IMG/VR virus record: IMGVR_UViG_3300028572_000020
Location: 1 to 40,106 of that record
From: a virus
DNA length: 40,106 nucleotides
Reading direction: 5' to 3' (one strand)
The translations under genes were made by a program, and so were the position numbers. Below are positions 7,916-16,351 of the stretch, in pieces (position 1 is the stretch's first letter; the number at the start of each line of letters is the position of its first letter). The notes under the pieces were generated by a model. The model was not told the DNA's origin and made no database searches. It saw only the letters and a program-made list of their open reading frames with translations.

Positions 7916-9041
7916 CTAGGTTCAATGGCTCATTTGATATTTCTGTTAGTCGAGGATCATCCAAATCGGTTGCAATAGTCTCGTATAATTGTGTAAGTGA
8001 TTCTATTACTGCGGCTTCTTTTAATCCAAGGCTCCGGCGAATAGCTTTACTTGTTGCACTATCTATTCCTGTTTTTGCGCCAAAAATTAAACATAAAGTC
8101 CCGATGTCCAACATTTTTCTTGGATGAATATATTCTGTCACTGACCCAGATTCAAAACAATTCAATACATGATCATACCAATTACATAAATTATTAAGAA
8201 CAAGTTTTGGAAGTTTTGGTAAGGCGGCGGCCAAAATCTGGCACATTTCAGATTTTGATGGTGGTTGGAATTCTAATGCTGCTCCAAAACGTTCTAGGAA
8301 TGCATGGTTCATATTATTGACACCAATATACTTTCCTGTTGCATCACCGGTTCCTTTGGAATTTCCTGTTGCAATAACACAAAATCCATGAGTCGGGTAA
8401 AGCATCTTTCTGGCTTTTTTAGCCAATACGCCTTTCCGTTCTAGAACTGGATGCAAGTCAATTAGAATCTTTGGATTCCCGGCATCAACCTCGTCAAGCA
8501 AAAGAATAGCACCAAGCTCCATCGCAATAGCAACAGGCCCAGGGTCAAATACTGTGTTCCCGTCAATGATTCGAATCCCGCCAATCAAATCATCAATATC
8601 AGTTGCAATAGACATGTTCACACGAATCACAGGTTTTTCTAATCGTTTAGCAATCCCGAAGACCGCTGTCGATTTCCCTAATCCTGTTTCGCCGGCGATA
8701 TAAATATTTAGAGGATAGACTTCACTCATTAATTCTTCCAAATCATTATATGATTTGGTTTTGATAATATCAGGCTGGTTCGGATCTCTCCGCCCATCGG
8801 CCTCATGTAAATCCCGAATCACTTTGATGGGCGGAGCTTCCAGCTTAGAAATACATTCTTCAAATTTGATCGTATTATATACGGTTGGGCCATTTGAAAT
8901 AACAGAAATCTCAAAATGTTCTTTTATTATTTCATCGACCTTAGCAAGATCGGCTTTACCAGAAAAGAATTCTAATAACTGTCGTCGTTCAATCGTTGGC
9001 GTTTCTATAGCGTTAACAAAATCTTCAAAAAGCTTTTTCAT
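7887..9041 (-). CDS. MoxR/CobS-type AAA+ ATPase
   Basis: 384 residues. The AAA+ core has Walker A AGETGLGKST (about 116-125), Walker B AILLLDEVDAG (about 178-188), a sensor Asn in CVIATGNSKG, and an arginine-bearing HAFLERFGAAL segment. The order and spacing match CobS of cobaltochelatase and related MoxR ATPases. The N-terminal 100 residues include a small helical segment of unknown role. It overlaps the VWA/HEVGH gene by 29 nt, the usual arrangement of MoxR-VWA pairs, so the two proteins very probably form a complex in which the ATPase drives conformational change of the VWA partner. Substrate unknown. Confidence 0.88.
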   Translation of the reverse strand: MKKLFEDFVNAIETPTIERRQLLEFFSGKADLAKVDEIIKEHFEISVISNGPTVYNTIKFEECISKLEAPPIKVIRDLHEADGRRDPNQPDIIKTKSYNDLEELMSEVYPLNIYIAGETGLGKSTAVFGIAKRLEKPVIRVNMSIATDIDDLIGGIRIIDGNTVFDPGPVAIAMELGAILLLDEVDAGNPKILIDLHPVLERKGVLAKKARKMLYPTHGFCVIATGNSKGTGDATGKYIGVNNMNHAFLERFGAALEFQPPSKSEMCQILAAALPKLPKLVLNNLCNWYDHVLNCFESGSVTEYIHPRKMLDIGTLCLIFGAKTGIDSATSKAIRRSLGLKEAAVIESLTQLYETIATDLDDPRLTEISNEPLNLDENGIKIPF

Positions 9042-9042
9042 A

Positions 9043-9315
9043 TTAGTAATTGCTATTTAGTTTGATCTTGGCTAGACTTCGAATTATAGGATCATCTGAT
9101 TTAGATTCTTTTTTAGCCTGTTCGATTTGAGCGAGACTTTTAGTAATCATCTCCTCGCTAAACGGTTTGATGTAGCACGGATACATGAAACTAACTTGCT
9201 GCAAAGGATGTGCACCTTCTAAAAGTGACCAATCTGAAGGAACTGTCTCATTAAATTTGTCAAGACGTTCTTTGATTTCTTCTACAGAAAGCATACGGCC
9301 ATTGATTGGTTCCAT
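9043..9315 (-). CDS. Unknown 90-residue protein ahead of the AAA+/VWA pair
   Basis: A soluble, charged protein with a predicted helix near the N-terminus (SVEEIKERLDKF) and a lysine-rich C-terminal helix. It stops 1 bp before the AAA+ gene start, so it belongs to the same operon and is the first gene of it. No family recognised. Confidence 0.65.
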   Translation of the reverse strand: MEPINGRMLSVEEIKERLDKFNETVPSDWSLLEGAHPLQQVSFMYPCYIKPFSEEMITKSLAQIEQAKKESKSDDPIIRSLAKIKLNSNY

Positions 9316-9362
9316 ATTATCTAGACACCATTTTTACATCACGATATGCAGTAGCTCTGAAA

Positions 9363-9412
9363 TGTAAAATCATATTATTCTTTTGTGGTAAATGAGTAAT
9401 ATGGATTTTACA
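9363..9412. repeat. Imperfect inverted repeat in the divergent intergenic region
   Basis: TGTAAAATCATATTA (9363-9377) pairs with TAATATGGATTTTACA (9397-9412) with one bulged base. It lies between the minus-strand operon starting at 9315 and the late plus-strand gene. It could be an operator, a terminator or part of the minus-strand promoter: GTGTAAAAT is in its right arm, read on the minus strand. Confidence 0.5.
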
Positions 9413-9446
9413 CTACCAGTTTAAAAAAATGACTGGATTTTCTCTT

Positions 9447-9454
9447 TATAAATA
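9447..9454 (+). promoter_or_regulatory. Upstream T4-type late promoter element
   Basis: TATAAATA on the plus strand, followed by TTGATATT. It is the first of two such elements 46 bp apart before the gene at 9548. Confidence 0.55.
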
Positions 9455-9492
9455 TTGATATTGAGCTCTAAGAAAACATCACTTTTCAGGGC

Positions 9493-9500
9493 TATAAATA
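9493..9500 (+). promoter_or_regulatory. T4-type late promoter for the gene at 9548
   Basis: TATAAATAACTAT is nearly identical to the minus-strand late promoter at 4948-4955 and matches the T4 late consensus. It lies 48 bp upstream of the ATG, leaving an AT-rich leader with an AGGA ribosome site. Confidence 0.75.
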
Positions 9501-9547
9501 ACTATATCAATATAACGTATTTTCATAATACATAATAGGAAAAATTA

Positions 9548-9982
9548 ATGTCAAATCAACTCTCCACAAATGTACGTCAAACAGTAAAGCTTCACCATAT
9601 TGAATATATCGATGTTGACAATGATGGCATTCTAGAAGAAATTGCAGTAGTCAAGCGCTCAGAAGATGGCACTATCCATTACATCAATATTGCTCCACTT
9701 GATCCAATTGATAAGGCTCGTCTAAAACGCATCGTGACTTCACAACATGCTGATAAGTATCCACTCTGGGAATTGCTATCGCAATCGAAACTAGAGAATG
9801 GGATGAATGCACTTGACTTCTTCCATTCAAACTTGATTAAGGTCAAGCGGGGCACAGGAACGACCTCTACTCAATTTGGTGGTGGTCTAGCGACTACTAC
9901 TAAGAAATTAGATTTGAAGATGCCTGGCGAACAATTTAGTGATCCTACATCGGCCGTATCAAAGAATGTAGAAATGGCGTAA
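9548..9982 (+). CDS. Late-expressed unknown protein (possible virion or assembly protein)
   Basis: 144 residues on the plus strand among minus-strand genes. SD AGGA lies 8 nt before the ATG. An N-terminal beta-rich part (EYIDVDNDGILEEIAVVKR) contains an acidic DxDxDG loop that resembles a calcium-binding or FG-GAP-like turn. The segment GMNALDFFHSNLIKVKRG resembles conserved hypothetical proteins of large T4-like phages, as I recall. The C-terminus is a flexible Thr/Gly-rich tail. Two late promoters in front and a strong terminator behind make it a single-gene late unit. Function unknown. Confidence 0.8.
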   Translation: MSNQLSTNVRQTVKLHHIEYIDVDNDGILEEIAVVKRSEDGTIHYINIAPLDPIDKARLKRIVTSQHADKYPLWELLSQSKLENGMNALDFFHSNLIKVKRGTGTTSTQFGGGLATTTKKLDLKMPGEQFSDPTSAVSKNVEMA

Positions 9983-9998
9983 TCGGTTAGAAATAGGA

Positions 9999-10029
9999 AA
10001 TGGGGACCTAATATAGGTCCCCATTTTTT
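9999..10029. terminator. Rho-independent terminator between convergent genes
   Basis: AATGGGGACCTA and TAGGTCCCCATT form a 12-bp stem with a 3-nt loop, followed on the plus strand by TTTTTT. It ends the late gene at 9548-9982 and may also stop minus-strand transcription after 10041. Confidence 0.9.
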
Positions 10030-10040
10030 GTGAGGGATTA

Positions 10041-10493
10041 TCAGAGTAGCGTTATCGAATATCGTTCCAACAACAAATCCAATTCTTTCTTGTCTGACTC
10101 TCCATTTGACTGTGGATGACATAATACGGTATAGTAACGCCTGGACAGCCATAAACTGGCTGGTATTGATTCATCAGTCATTTTTGAATGGCTGTCCAGC
10201 TTGGACATCGGAACATCATAAAACGGTTCCATAATTTCCATTGTGGCGGAATCATAATTCAATTCACTGAACCAAGCTGTTGAATCAACCTTGTGATTTA
10301 TCAAGGTTTTTAGAATCCGTTCACCTTGCGGGATATAAATAAACCGGATGGAAGATGTTATAGTTCCATCCCCAAGTGATCCTTTCCGCAATTTGGTAAG
10401 TGCTTTATCAGAAAGAGAACCAACACGAGCGCCAGCAATCTCACCAATTTTCTTTGGTGTTTCGGACATCAATTCATGAAAGTTTTTAGTCAT
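10041..10493 (-). CDS. Unknown 150-residue protein
   Basis: Start set at the ATG at 10491-10493 (MTKNFHELMSETP), which has AGGTG 7 nt upstream. An in-frame ATG at 10520 lies in a TATAAT-like promoter sequence (10519-10524) and is unlikely to be translated. The protein is mixed alpha/beta with no transmembrane segment and no recognisable motif. It converges on the late gene at 9548 and shares its terminator. Confidence 0.7.
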   Translation of the reverse strand: MTKNFHELMSETPKKIGEIAGARVGSLSDKALTKLRKGSLGDGTITSSIRFIYIPQGERILKTLINHKVDSTAWFSELNYDSATMEIMEPFYDVPMSKLDSHSKMTDESIPASLWLSRRYYTVLCHPQSNGESDKKELDLLLERYSITLL

Positions 10494-10529
10494 GATACAC
10501 CTCGAAGGATAAAAATACATTATATCATA

Positions 10530-10563
10530 AAAAATTGGAACCTTATATAAGGTTCCAATTTTT
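10530..10563. terminator. 15-bp perfect stem terminator
   Basis: AAAAATTGGAACCTTAT and its complement form a fully symmetric hairpin with A/T tracts on both sides. It ends the minus-strand gene 10579-11157 and is followed directly by the promoter-like sequence (minus-strand TGATATAAT, 10519-10527) of the next gene. Confidence 0.85.
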
Positions 10564-10578
10564 GTTTACTCGTCGTCT

Positions 10579-11157
10579 TTATAGATCGAATGCTTCCTCA
10601 AGCTTAGCAATGACCTTTTTAGCCTCTTCTCGAGACAATGTAAAACCCTGCCATTGGCTTCCATCGTATGAAATATTAACACGTTTTTCGCGTTCGAAGA
10701 TAGCCACTTCAAGAGGGACACTTTCAATTTTTACATCGAAATTTATAATCCGTTTGGCTCGTAATATATTGCGAAATTCGCCTCTATTAAATTCATTCTT
10801 TGCTTTACGAACCAATCGCTGCACCATGTCATGGGTAGCAGGATAATCAAAACAATCTTCATCTTCTTTAGCACCCCAATTCTCGATCGTGTACTTTGCA
10901 AAGTCAGCACGATTCTGTGAACCAGCGATAGTTTCAAGCTCGCCGGTTCTGAGATCACATTCCTGTACTATGGCTTGCCGATCCGTGTTATCACGATCAG
11001 TGTACTCGATCTTGGTTTGAAATCCAGAGTCAAAAGACCAAAATTCTGCTACATGGCTCTCTGCACCATCAGTATCGATTCGCCAGAGCGAACATGAGTG
11101 TTCGCCATCTGCATCACCGATCAAAAGATTACGAACTTCATATTTGACTTGACTCAT
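10579..11157 (-). CDS. Unknown 192-residue protein
   Basis: A soluble acidic protein beginning MSQVKYEVRNLLIGDADG, with beta-rich N-terminal two thirds and an amphipathic C-terminal helix (SREEAKKVIAKLEEAFDL). No motif recognised. It stands alone between a promoter (11191-11218) and a terminator (10530-10563), so it is an independent transcription unit, probably early. Confidence 0.75.
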   Translation of the reverse strand: MSQVKYEVRNLLIGDADGEHSCSLWRIDTDGAESHVAEFWSFDSGFQTKIEYTDRDNTDRQAIVQECDLRTGELETIAGSQNRADFAKYTIENWGAKEDEDCFDYPATHDMVQRLVRKAKNEFNRGEFRNILRAKRIINFDVKIESVPLEVAIFEREKRVNISYDGSQWQGFTLSREEAKKVIAKLEEAFDL

Positions 11158-11190
11158 GATTTTTGTTTCATGTTTGTTGACGTTAGAGTA

Positions 11191-11218
11191 ATTATATCAA
11201 GTTCCTAGGAAATGTACA
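11191..11218 (-). promoter_or_regulatory. Early-type promoter
   Basis: On the minus strand TGTACA is followed by TTTCCTAGGAA, then TGATATAAT with a 16-nt spacer. The tmRNA promoter (28321-28348) and 30795-30822 share the same length and an ACATTT block at the same position. A TTTCCTAGGAAA palindrome lies in the spacer. Confidence 0.55.
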
Positions 11219-11227
11219 TTTTTCAAG

Positions 11228-12247
11228 TTAAAAATCTACTAGAACTTTCTTCTTTGGACTTGGCTCTAATTCTACTAATGATGTTTCTTCAAGTAATGTC
11301 TTTTGATATCTAGAATTACAAGAAAGCATATCTGTGAAGGTGTCTATTTTTAAAGCTAGTTCTTGAAGATGGTGAGTCCCTAAAAATTTCAAAAAATGAA
11401 AGTTAGAATATTTACTAATGTTGGCTTCAGCTTCATGCACGGTTTTAACCATGAGTTCTTTGATGTGTTCTGGCTGAGCAAACAAATCCATTAATATTTT
11501 ATTTTCTTCGAAGAGTGCTCCTACTGTATGAGATTTTGCAACATTTCCTTCGGCGTCTTTAATATCCCAAGTGGTGTTCATAAACTCAAGCCGGTAGAAA
11601 TCATCCTCGTAGGCCCTCTTGATTTTAGTTTCTCTTACATTTGGATATGCCGAGAATACATAATCACCCTTATCGCCCCGGACGCATTTTAGAAATAGCC
11701 AGTAATCAATATCTTCGTAATATTCTTTATCACCAGGCTGGTTCCGTTCTTTACCGGTATCTGGGTTGATCAACTTAAATCCTGGTAACTTATAAAGTTG
11801 GATGAAATCTCGATCCCCGGATACCCCAATTACTTCATGGCCGGCCTCACAATTAACTTGAGCATATGCGGCAAAACAATCATCGCCTTCAAGTAGATCT
11901 TGTCTGAGAATAACCGCAGATGAATACAATGTCATGACTTCACGGAATGAATCCATGAGTTGGAAATAAGGTTCCATAGAAGCATCTTTGATACGATTTG
12001 CTTTATAGATATTTCCAGCTATAGCATCAGGTGATTTTGTTAAGGTCTTTCGCCAGTTATCAATTCCTTCAAAGGTAAAAGCAATCTGGTCTGGTTTGAA
12101 TTTCTTATAGTACTTATAAATCGATTGGAATGAAACATGAAGAGCTAAAGCGGCCTGCTCCTCAGGAGATCCAAAGGATTTTCCTGCATTAACGGCTGCC
12201 ACACGAAATAATAAATTCGCGGTATCAAAAACTAATTTACGAGCCAT
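11228..12247 (-). CDS. rnh: T4 RNase H-like 5'-3' exonuclease / flap nuclease
   Basis: 339 residues; T4 RNase H is 305. FEN/PIN-fold acidic motifs are in order: LVFDTANLLFR at the N-terminus, LLEGDDCFAAYA (about 130), GVSGDRDFIQLY (about 155), and CVRGDKGDYVFSAYPNVRETK (about 197), which resembles the helix-hairpin region. The family removes RNA primers and flaps from Okazaki fragments. The gene lies downstream of polymerase and clamp. The C-terminus has a basic tail (PSPKKKVLVDF) that could be a clamp-binding peptide; that is inference. Confidence 0.9.
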   Translation of the reverse strand: MARKLVFDTANLLFRVAAVNAGKSFGSPEEQAALALHVSFQSIYKYYKKFKPDQIAFTFEGIDNWRKTLTKSPDAIAGNIYKANRIKDASMEPYFQLMDSFREVMTLYSSAVILRQDLLEGDDCFAAYAQVNCEAGHEVIGVSGDRDFIQLYKLPGFKLINPDTGKERNQPGDKEYYEDIDYWLFLKCVRGDKGDYVFSAYPNVRETKIKRAYEDDFYRLEFMNTTWDIKDAEGNVAKSHTVGALFEENKILMDLFAQPEHIKELMVKTVHEAEANISKYSNFHFLKFLGTHHLQELALKIDTFTDMLSCNSRYQKTLLEETSLVELEPSPKKKVLVDF

Positions 12248-12252
12248 ATAAA

Positions 12253-12744
12253 TTATCCTTTAAAAGAATTTTTAGGATCGGATAATTCTGGATGTGCAAT
12301 TGAAGCGGGATCAGCATCTTCGAGTGCTTCCAACTCTTCCATCAATCTAATACCATATACATAGTTCATATACACATCTGCAATTTCTTCTTGGGTAGAA
12401 GGAAGAACATCAAATCCCATTGATTGGACAGCTTCAATAAATGGGATATTCCAAGCGCGGTCATATCTGATTTGACCGTGTTCTTGAAGAATATGTGTTT
12501 CGACAAACAATGGCTTCTTAAGATTTTCTACTAGCCACTTTTGAGTATATTGGTAGATAAACAAATGAGCCAATTCTTGATCTGAATGTTCAGTTAAATC
12601 AAGAGCAGATTCTTTATGATTTCGTAAAAAATCTAGGAAGCCTTCAGTGTCATTAAGCTGAAGTTCTGGTGATACACCTTTTTGAATATCAAATGTAACT
12701 AGAGGTTTTTCTACTTCTTTTTTCTTTTTAAAAAAATTAAACAT
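12253..12744 (-). CDS. Unknown protein between clamp and flap nuclease
   Basis: 163 residues starting MFNFFKKKKEVEKP, mostly helical and acidic towards the C-terminus (LMEELEALEDADPAS). The start codon overlaps the clamp stop region by one base, giving translational coupling. No known motif. The position in a replication cluster suggests a replication or nuclease accessory role, but nothing in the sequence shows it. Confidence 0.75.
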   Translation of the reverse strand: MFNFFKKKKEVEKPLVTFDIQKGVSPELQLNDTEGFLDFLRNHKESALDLTEHSDQELAHLFIYQYTQKWLVENLKKPLFVETHILQEHGQIRYDRAWNIPFIEAVQSMGFDVLPSTQEEIADVYMNYVYGIRLMEELEALEDADPASIAHPELSDPKNSFKG

Positions 12745-13490
12745 TATTCTTCTCTTGGTAGTAGGATAAAAGCATGATCATGTACATTAATTTGAACCAT
12801 TCCATCTTGACCAATCAATAAGATCAACTCGCCTGTTGTGGATGAAGCTTTAAGCAAAGGCATCAAAGCTTTGACTGATACATAATGAACGAATGATTGG
12901 ATTTGTGGTTCTTCATCTTCAATAAGCCAGGTGGCAGACTCGGCAATTTTGGTCATGAATGTATCTTTAGTTGCAGCATCGACAACCTCTAATGATACTT
13001 CACCAGATGCCTTAGAACAAATAGCTATTTGTTCTGATTCCATAGTGTCAGCGGCCTTGATTACGACTTTGATTAATTCTGGATCAATTTTGACTTTCCA
13101 GACGAAGCGATCATTGATATTTCGTGGAGCTTTAACTGTTTCAATTCTGGCGCAGCCATGTTCAAATTTAAATCCTTTTGACGAGATTTTCAGTGTTGCA
13201 ATATTAGTTCCATCTTCATTATTTCTAGATGGCGCTTCAACGGCTTCAACATTAAAATCTTCATTTGAATCAAATAGATTAATTCTGTTAGATAGCGCTG
13301 CTAGGCGATTCAGTCCGACTGAAGCACCTCCAAAATCCGGGATTTTATTATTAGATAAGATTAGAACCGTATGTGAATCATCGATACCGCGAATTCTAGT
13401 TGGTTCAATGACGAGTTTATCTATTTTGGCGATTGATACTGCTTGTAGCAGAGTCTTTAGGTTCTTTACTGAGTCTTGGGATAATTTCAT
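12744..13490 (-). CDS. 45: Sliding clamp, T4 gp45 type
   Basis: 248 residues (T4 gp45 is 228). It starts MKLSQDSVKNLKTLLQAVS, matching the gp45 N-terminus (MKLS.DT...LKN), and has the alternating helix/beta pattern of two processivity-fold domains, ending HDHAFILLPREE. As a trimeric ring it tethers the polymerase to DNA, and in T4 it also activates late transcription, which fits the late promoters seen here. The leader TCAAAAATAAAAATAA before the ATG lacks a Shine-Dalgarno sequence and duplicates that of the helicase gene. No clamp loader is visible in the window. Confidence 0.88.
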   Translation of the reverse strand: MKLSQDSVKNLKTLLQAVSIAKIDKLVIEPTRIRGIDDSHTVLILSNNKIPDFGGASVGLNRLAALSNRINLFDSNEDFNVEAVEAPSRNNEDGTNIATLKISSKGFKFEHGCARIETVKAPRNINDRFVWKVKIDPELIKVVIKAADTMESEQIAICSKASGEVSLEVVDAATKDTFMTKIAESATWLIEDEEPQIQSFVHYVSVKALMPLLKASSTTGELILLIGQDGMVQINVHDHAFILLPREE

Positions 13491-13513
13491 TTATTTTTTA
13501 TTTTTATTTTTGA

Positions 13514-13535
13514 TTAGAGGTATTTCTACCTCTAA
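13514..13535. terminator. Stem-loop after the polymerase gene
   Basis: TTAGAGGTA and TACCTCTAA form a 9-bp stem with a 4-nt loop in the 65-bp gap between polymerase and clamp. No U-run follows on the minus strand, so it may attenuate or protect the clamp message rather than terminate fully. Confidence 0.5.
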
Positions 13536-13555
13536 TGTAGCAGACAATTATAACA

Positions 13556-16351
13556 TCAATCCCACACTAACAGTTTATTGTTGCGAGCTGTTTGTGGAGT
13601 TGGAACTTGCCATCCAATAGGATTGAATAAACTTTCTAATTTCAAATCAATCAATTTTTCTTCAGTCTTTTTAATGTCAACAACAAAATCCCTGGTAAAC
13701 CAATTAGGCAATTTATCAATATCACTTGGGACAGCAATGCTAGTGAATTTAAAATCGTTTTCTAGTAAATAAAAGATCTTGATTTTATTGCCAGACTTCA
13801 ATGGTTGGCTATCTCTATCATTAACTTCTTTTAAATATTCATTGAAGTTAATCGAAGCTCTAACATGGCCCGGAAGCCGAACTTTTTTACCTTTAGCTTT
13901 TTCAAATTTGAGGTATTCGTTATAATACATTTCAAGCTTGTTAACTGATTTCGGGACTCCAATGCTTAACAAGTCAGAAGCTTTTTTAAATTTCTTCCGC
14001 TCTACATTTATATAGGTCTCAATTTGAAGATATGTTGCGCCATCCAATATTTTTAATGTGACTTCTTTTAAGAATTTCTGTATAACTTTAGGAGTATCAG
14101 ATTTCTTAATTTCGGATCCCATAGCCTTAAAGGCTTTTTTATCGCCGGGCTTAATATCTTTCCCATCCAAATTAACTATGCGTAGAACATATTTCTTTTT
14201 GGCCTGAAAAATACCTCGGTCAGCAACAATTTCTCTACCAGCTTTAATTAGAGTATCATAGCCAGGTTTACACAAAAAATATTCCTGCATGAATGGAATA
14301 AATGATTCATTGACTTGTTCACCAACAGTATCTGCTACGAGAATTGCTTCTTCTTTAGACTTGGCATAAGTATTGAAATAACAAGAATCGGTATCACCAT
14401 AAATTGCAGCTTTAGAAGTACACGTATAAACAGCAGAAACTAAACCATGATCATCAAATACATCTTTTTCTTCATCTGGATCATGACGGGTAACAGAACC
14501 CCAGTCTAATAAAGAAGAATCAAATGCATCATCCTTTGTATTTGCATAGATTAAGTTTTTGACGAGTTTAGAATATTCACCGGTTAGCAATTCGGAGATT
14601 TTGGAAATCATATGGCCTGTGATTTTTCGACCTGTTGCGGTTGTACTTGCGCCCATCCGCGGATCATAGAACCTATCATATTGGTTAATCACTGCGCCGT
14701 ATAATGAATTCAGCAATAGTTTTTTAACCATTTGCTTCTTATCATAATACTCTTCCATCTTTTTAGCATTAAGATATTCTGGTGTACCTTGTCTAAAGGT
14801 ATCAGCCTTATTACCCCATTCTACTTTAAGTGCTTGAAGCTGTTTACGTTCCGAATACCAAAGAGTCAATAAACCAGGAATAACACCTTGCCCAGAACTT
14901 TGATCAAATACAGTCCCAAACCCGGATACAGCCCAGCCCTTTGCCTTCAGAATTTTGTACCATTCAGCTCCAGTGTATTCATCGGATGTGCCATCTTCAA
15001 AATATAATGTATGGCTTGTTTGGTCTTTTTCAGAAATTCCAATCCAATCTTCTTCTCCATCAATCTTCATAGGATGGAGATCTTTAGTGAATTGACCAAT
15101 AATCATTTCTGGTGAAATGTTCAATGATCTCATCGTTGATGGATACAATGAGTTAATGTCTACTGAACCGATCCATTCATGCAGCCCAATTTTAGGACTT
15201 AGAACTAATGCACCTTCAATCGTCGGCCCGATTTTGCCATCACGATCCGGAACAACAATATTTCTGATGTAATGACAATAATTGATAATCCCGGAATCAA
15301 TTAGTTTTACAGAACCCATTGCGGCACTAAGCACAACGGTATTCGCATGAGTCATTTCATTAGCTAGTTCGAGATATTTAAATTTCTCATCGAGCTTCTC
15401 AAGGATTTCTGTATCTCTGATGTTGTATCGTAAAAAGAAATTGAAATCATTCTCATACAATTCATCAAGGCCGCCTTCATATTCAATTTTAGGAATATCA
15501 AGTTCTTCTTCTGCGATATTTTTCAATGCATATGATGATCTGCCGCCAAATGCAAACTTTTTAAATAGCTGCAAAAAGTCTAAATGAGTTCTACCGTAAA
15601 GTTTAACGGTCAATCTCTTTTCATTGAATCGTTCTACTTCCTCATATCTAGGAGCAGATGTTCCTTTGAAGCACCAGCGTTTAGTTGCATCCTCGCCAAG
15701 AACAATTTCTGTTCTTTTAACAAGGTATGGCATATCAAAGAAATCTGAATTCCAACCAGAAATTACATCACTATCTTCAATAGTATCTAAAGTTAATCTA
15801 AGTAATTCTTTTTCAGTTGCAACTAAAGTCACATTAGAAGGAAGAGATTTATCTAATTCAGCATTCCAATCTTTATCTTTCCATGATTTTGGAGGAACAG
15901 CAATAGTGACATATTCTCTTTTCCACTGATGAAAAAAAGTAATCGCATTGATTGGAGCATAAGGATTTTCAGGTGAGCTAAACCCTCTATCTTTATCATA
16001 ATCCACCTCAATGTCCAATAGACTATAATGAAGTGGTGGCGCATCAATATTATAATAGTTTGCCATCAAAACTTTTTCTACTAGTGAAATATCACTTTCG
16101 AATTTTTTATGGCTTGCAAACTGATGTTTTATTGCAAATTCAAATTCTTTTTTTGAATCAAAATCGATACGTGTAACAGTTTCGCCATGTAAGGCTTTAT
16201 GTTTTCCGTCTTGATCTTTTATGTAGAAGTAGTATGGTGCTGGATATCTTTTTAAGTGGCGAGGCGAACCTTGTTGGGAGCTATTGCGCTCCCAAACCAT
16301 AACTTCTTCATTGTACGAATTGTAATGCGCCCCAACGAAGTTTGATGCCAT
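13556..16351 (-). CDS. 43: DNA polymerase, family B, T4 gp43 type
   Basis: 931 residues (T4 gp43 is 898). Proofreading motifs: LLDIEVDYD (Exo I, about 110), DVISGWNSDFFDMPYL (Exo II), YNIRDTEILEKL (Exo III). Polymerase motifs: DINSLYPSTMRSLNI (A), KKLLLNSLYGAVIN (B), and IYGDTDSCYFN (C), with both catalytic aspartates. The C-terminus, after a KIKIFYLLENDFKF segment, should carry the clamp-binding tip. The start at 16351 overlaps the stop of the upstream gene by one base. No intron, intein or frame break is seen. Confidence 0.97.
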   Translation of the reverse strand: MASNFVGAHYNSYNEEVMVWERNSSQQGSPRHLKRYPAPYYFYIKDQDGKHKALHGETVTRIDFDSKKEFEFAIKHQFASHKKFESDISLVEKVLMANYYNIDAPPLHYSLLDIEVDYDKDRGFSSPENPYAPINAITFFHQWKREYVTIAVPPKSWKDKDWNAELDKSLPSNVTLVATEKELLRLTLDTIEDSDVISGWNSDFFDMPYLVKRTEIVLGEDATKRWCFKGTSAPRYEEVERFNEKRLTVKLYGRTHLDFLQLFKKFAFGGRSSYALKNIAEEELDIPKIEYEGGLDELYENDFNFFLRYNIRDTEILEKLDEKFKYLELANEMTHANTVVLSAAMGSVKLIDSGIINYCHYIRNIVVPDRDGKIGPTIEGALVLSPKIGLHEWIGSVDINSLYPSTMRSLNISPEMIIGQFTKDLHPMKIDGEEDWIGISEKDQTSHTLYFEDGTSDEYTGAEWYKILKAKGWAVSGFGTVFDQSSGQGVIPGLLTLWYSERKQLQALKVEWGNKADTFRQGTPEYLNAKKMEEYYDKKQMVKKLLLNSLYGAVINQYDRFYDPRMGASTTATGRKITGHMISKISELLTGEYSKLVKNLIYANTKDDAFDSSLLDWGSVTRHDPDEEKDVFDDHGLVSAVYTCTSKAAIYGDTDSCYFNTYAKSKEEAILVADTVGEQVNESFIPFMQEYFLCKPGYDTLIKAGREIVADRGIFQAKKKYVLRIVNLDGKDIKPGDKKAFKAMGSEIKKSDTPKVIQKFLKEVTLKILDGATYLQIETYINVERKKFKKASDLLSIGVPKSVNKLEMYYNEYLKFEKAKGKKVRLPGHVRASINFNEYLKEVNDRDSQPLKSGNKIKIFYLLENDFKFTSIAVPSDIDKLPNWFTRDFVVDIKKTEEKLIDLKLESLFNPIGWQVPTPQTARNNKLLVWD

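Noticed and set aside
12931-13620. Long plus-strand frame (229 codons) opposite the clamp gene
   Set aside because: It is the antisense shadow of the clamp and polymerase end, without a ribosome site or recognisable protein features.
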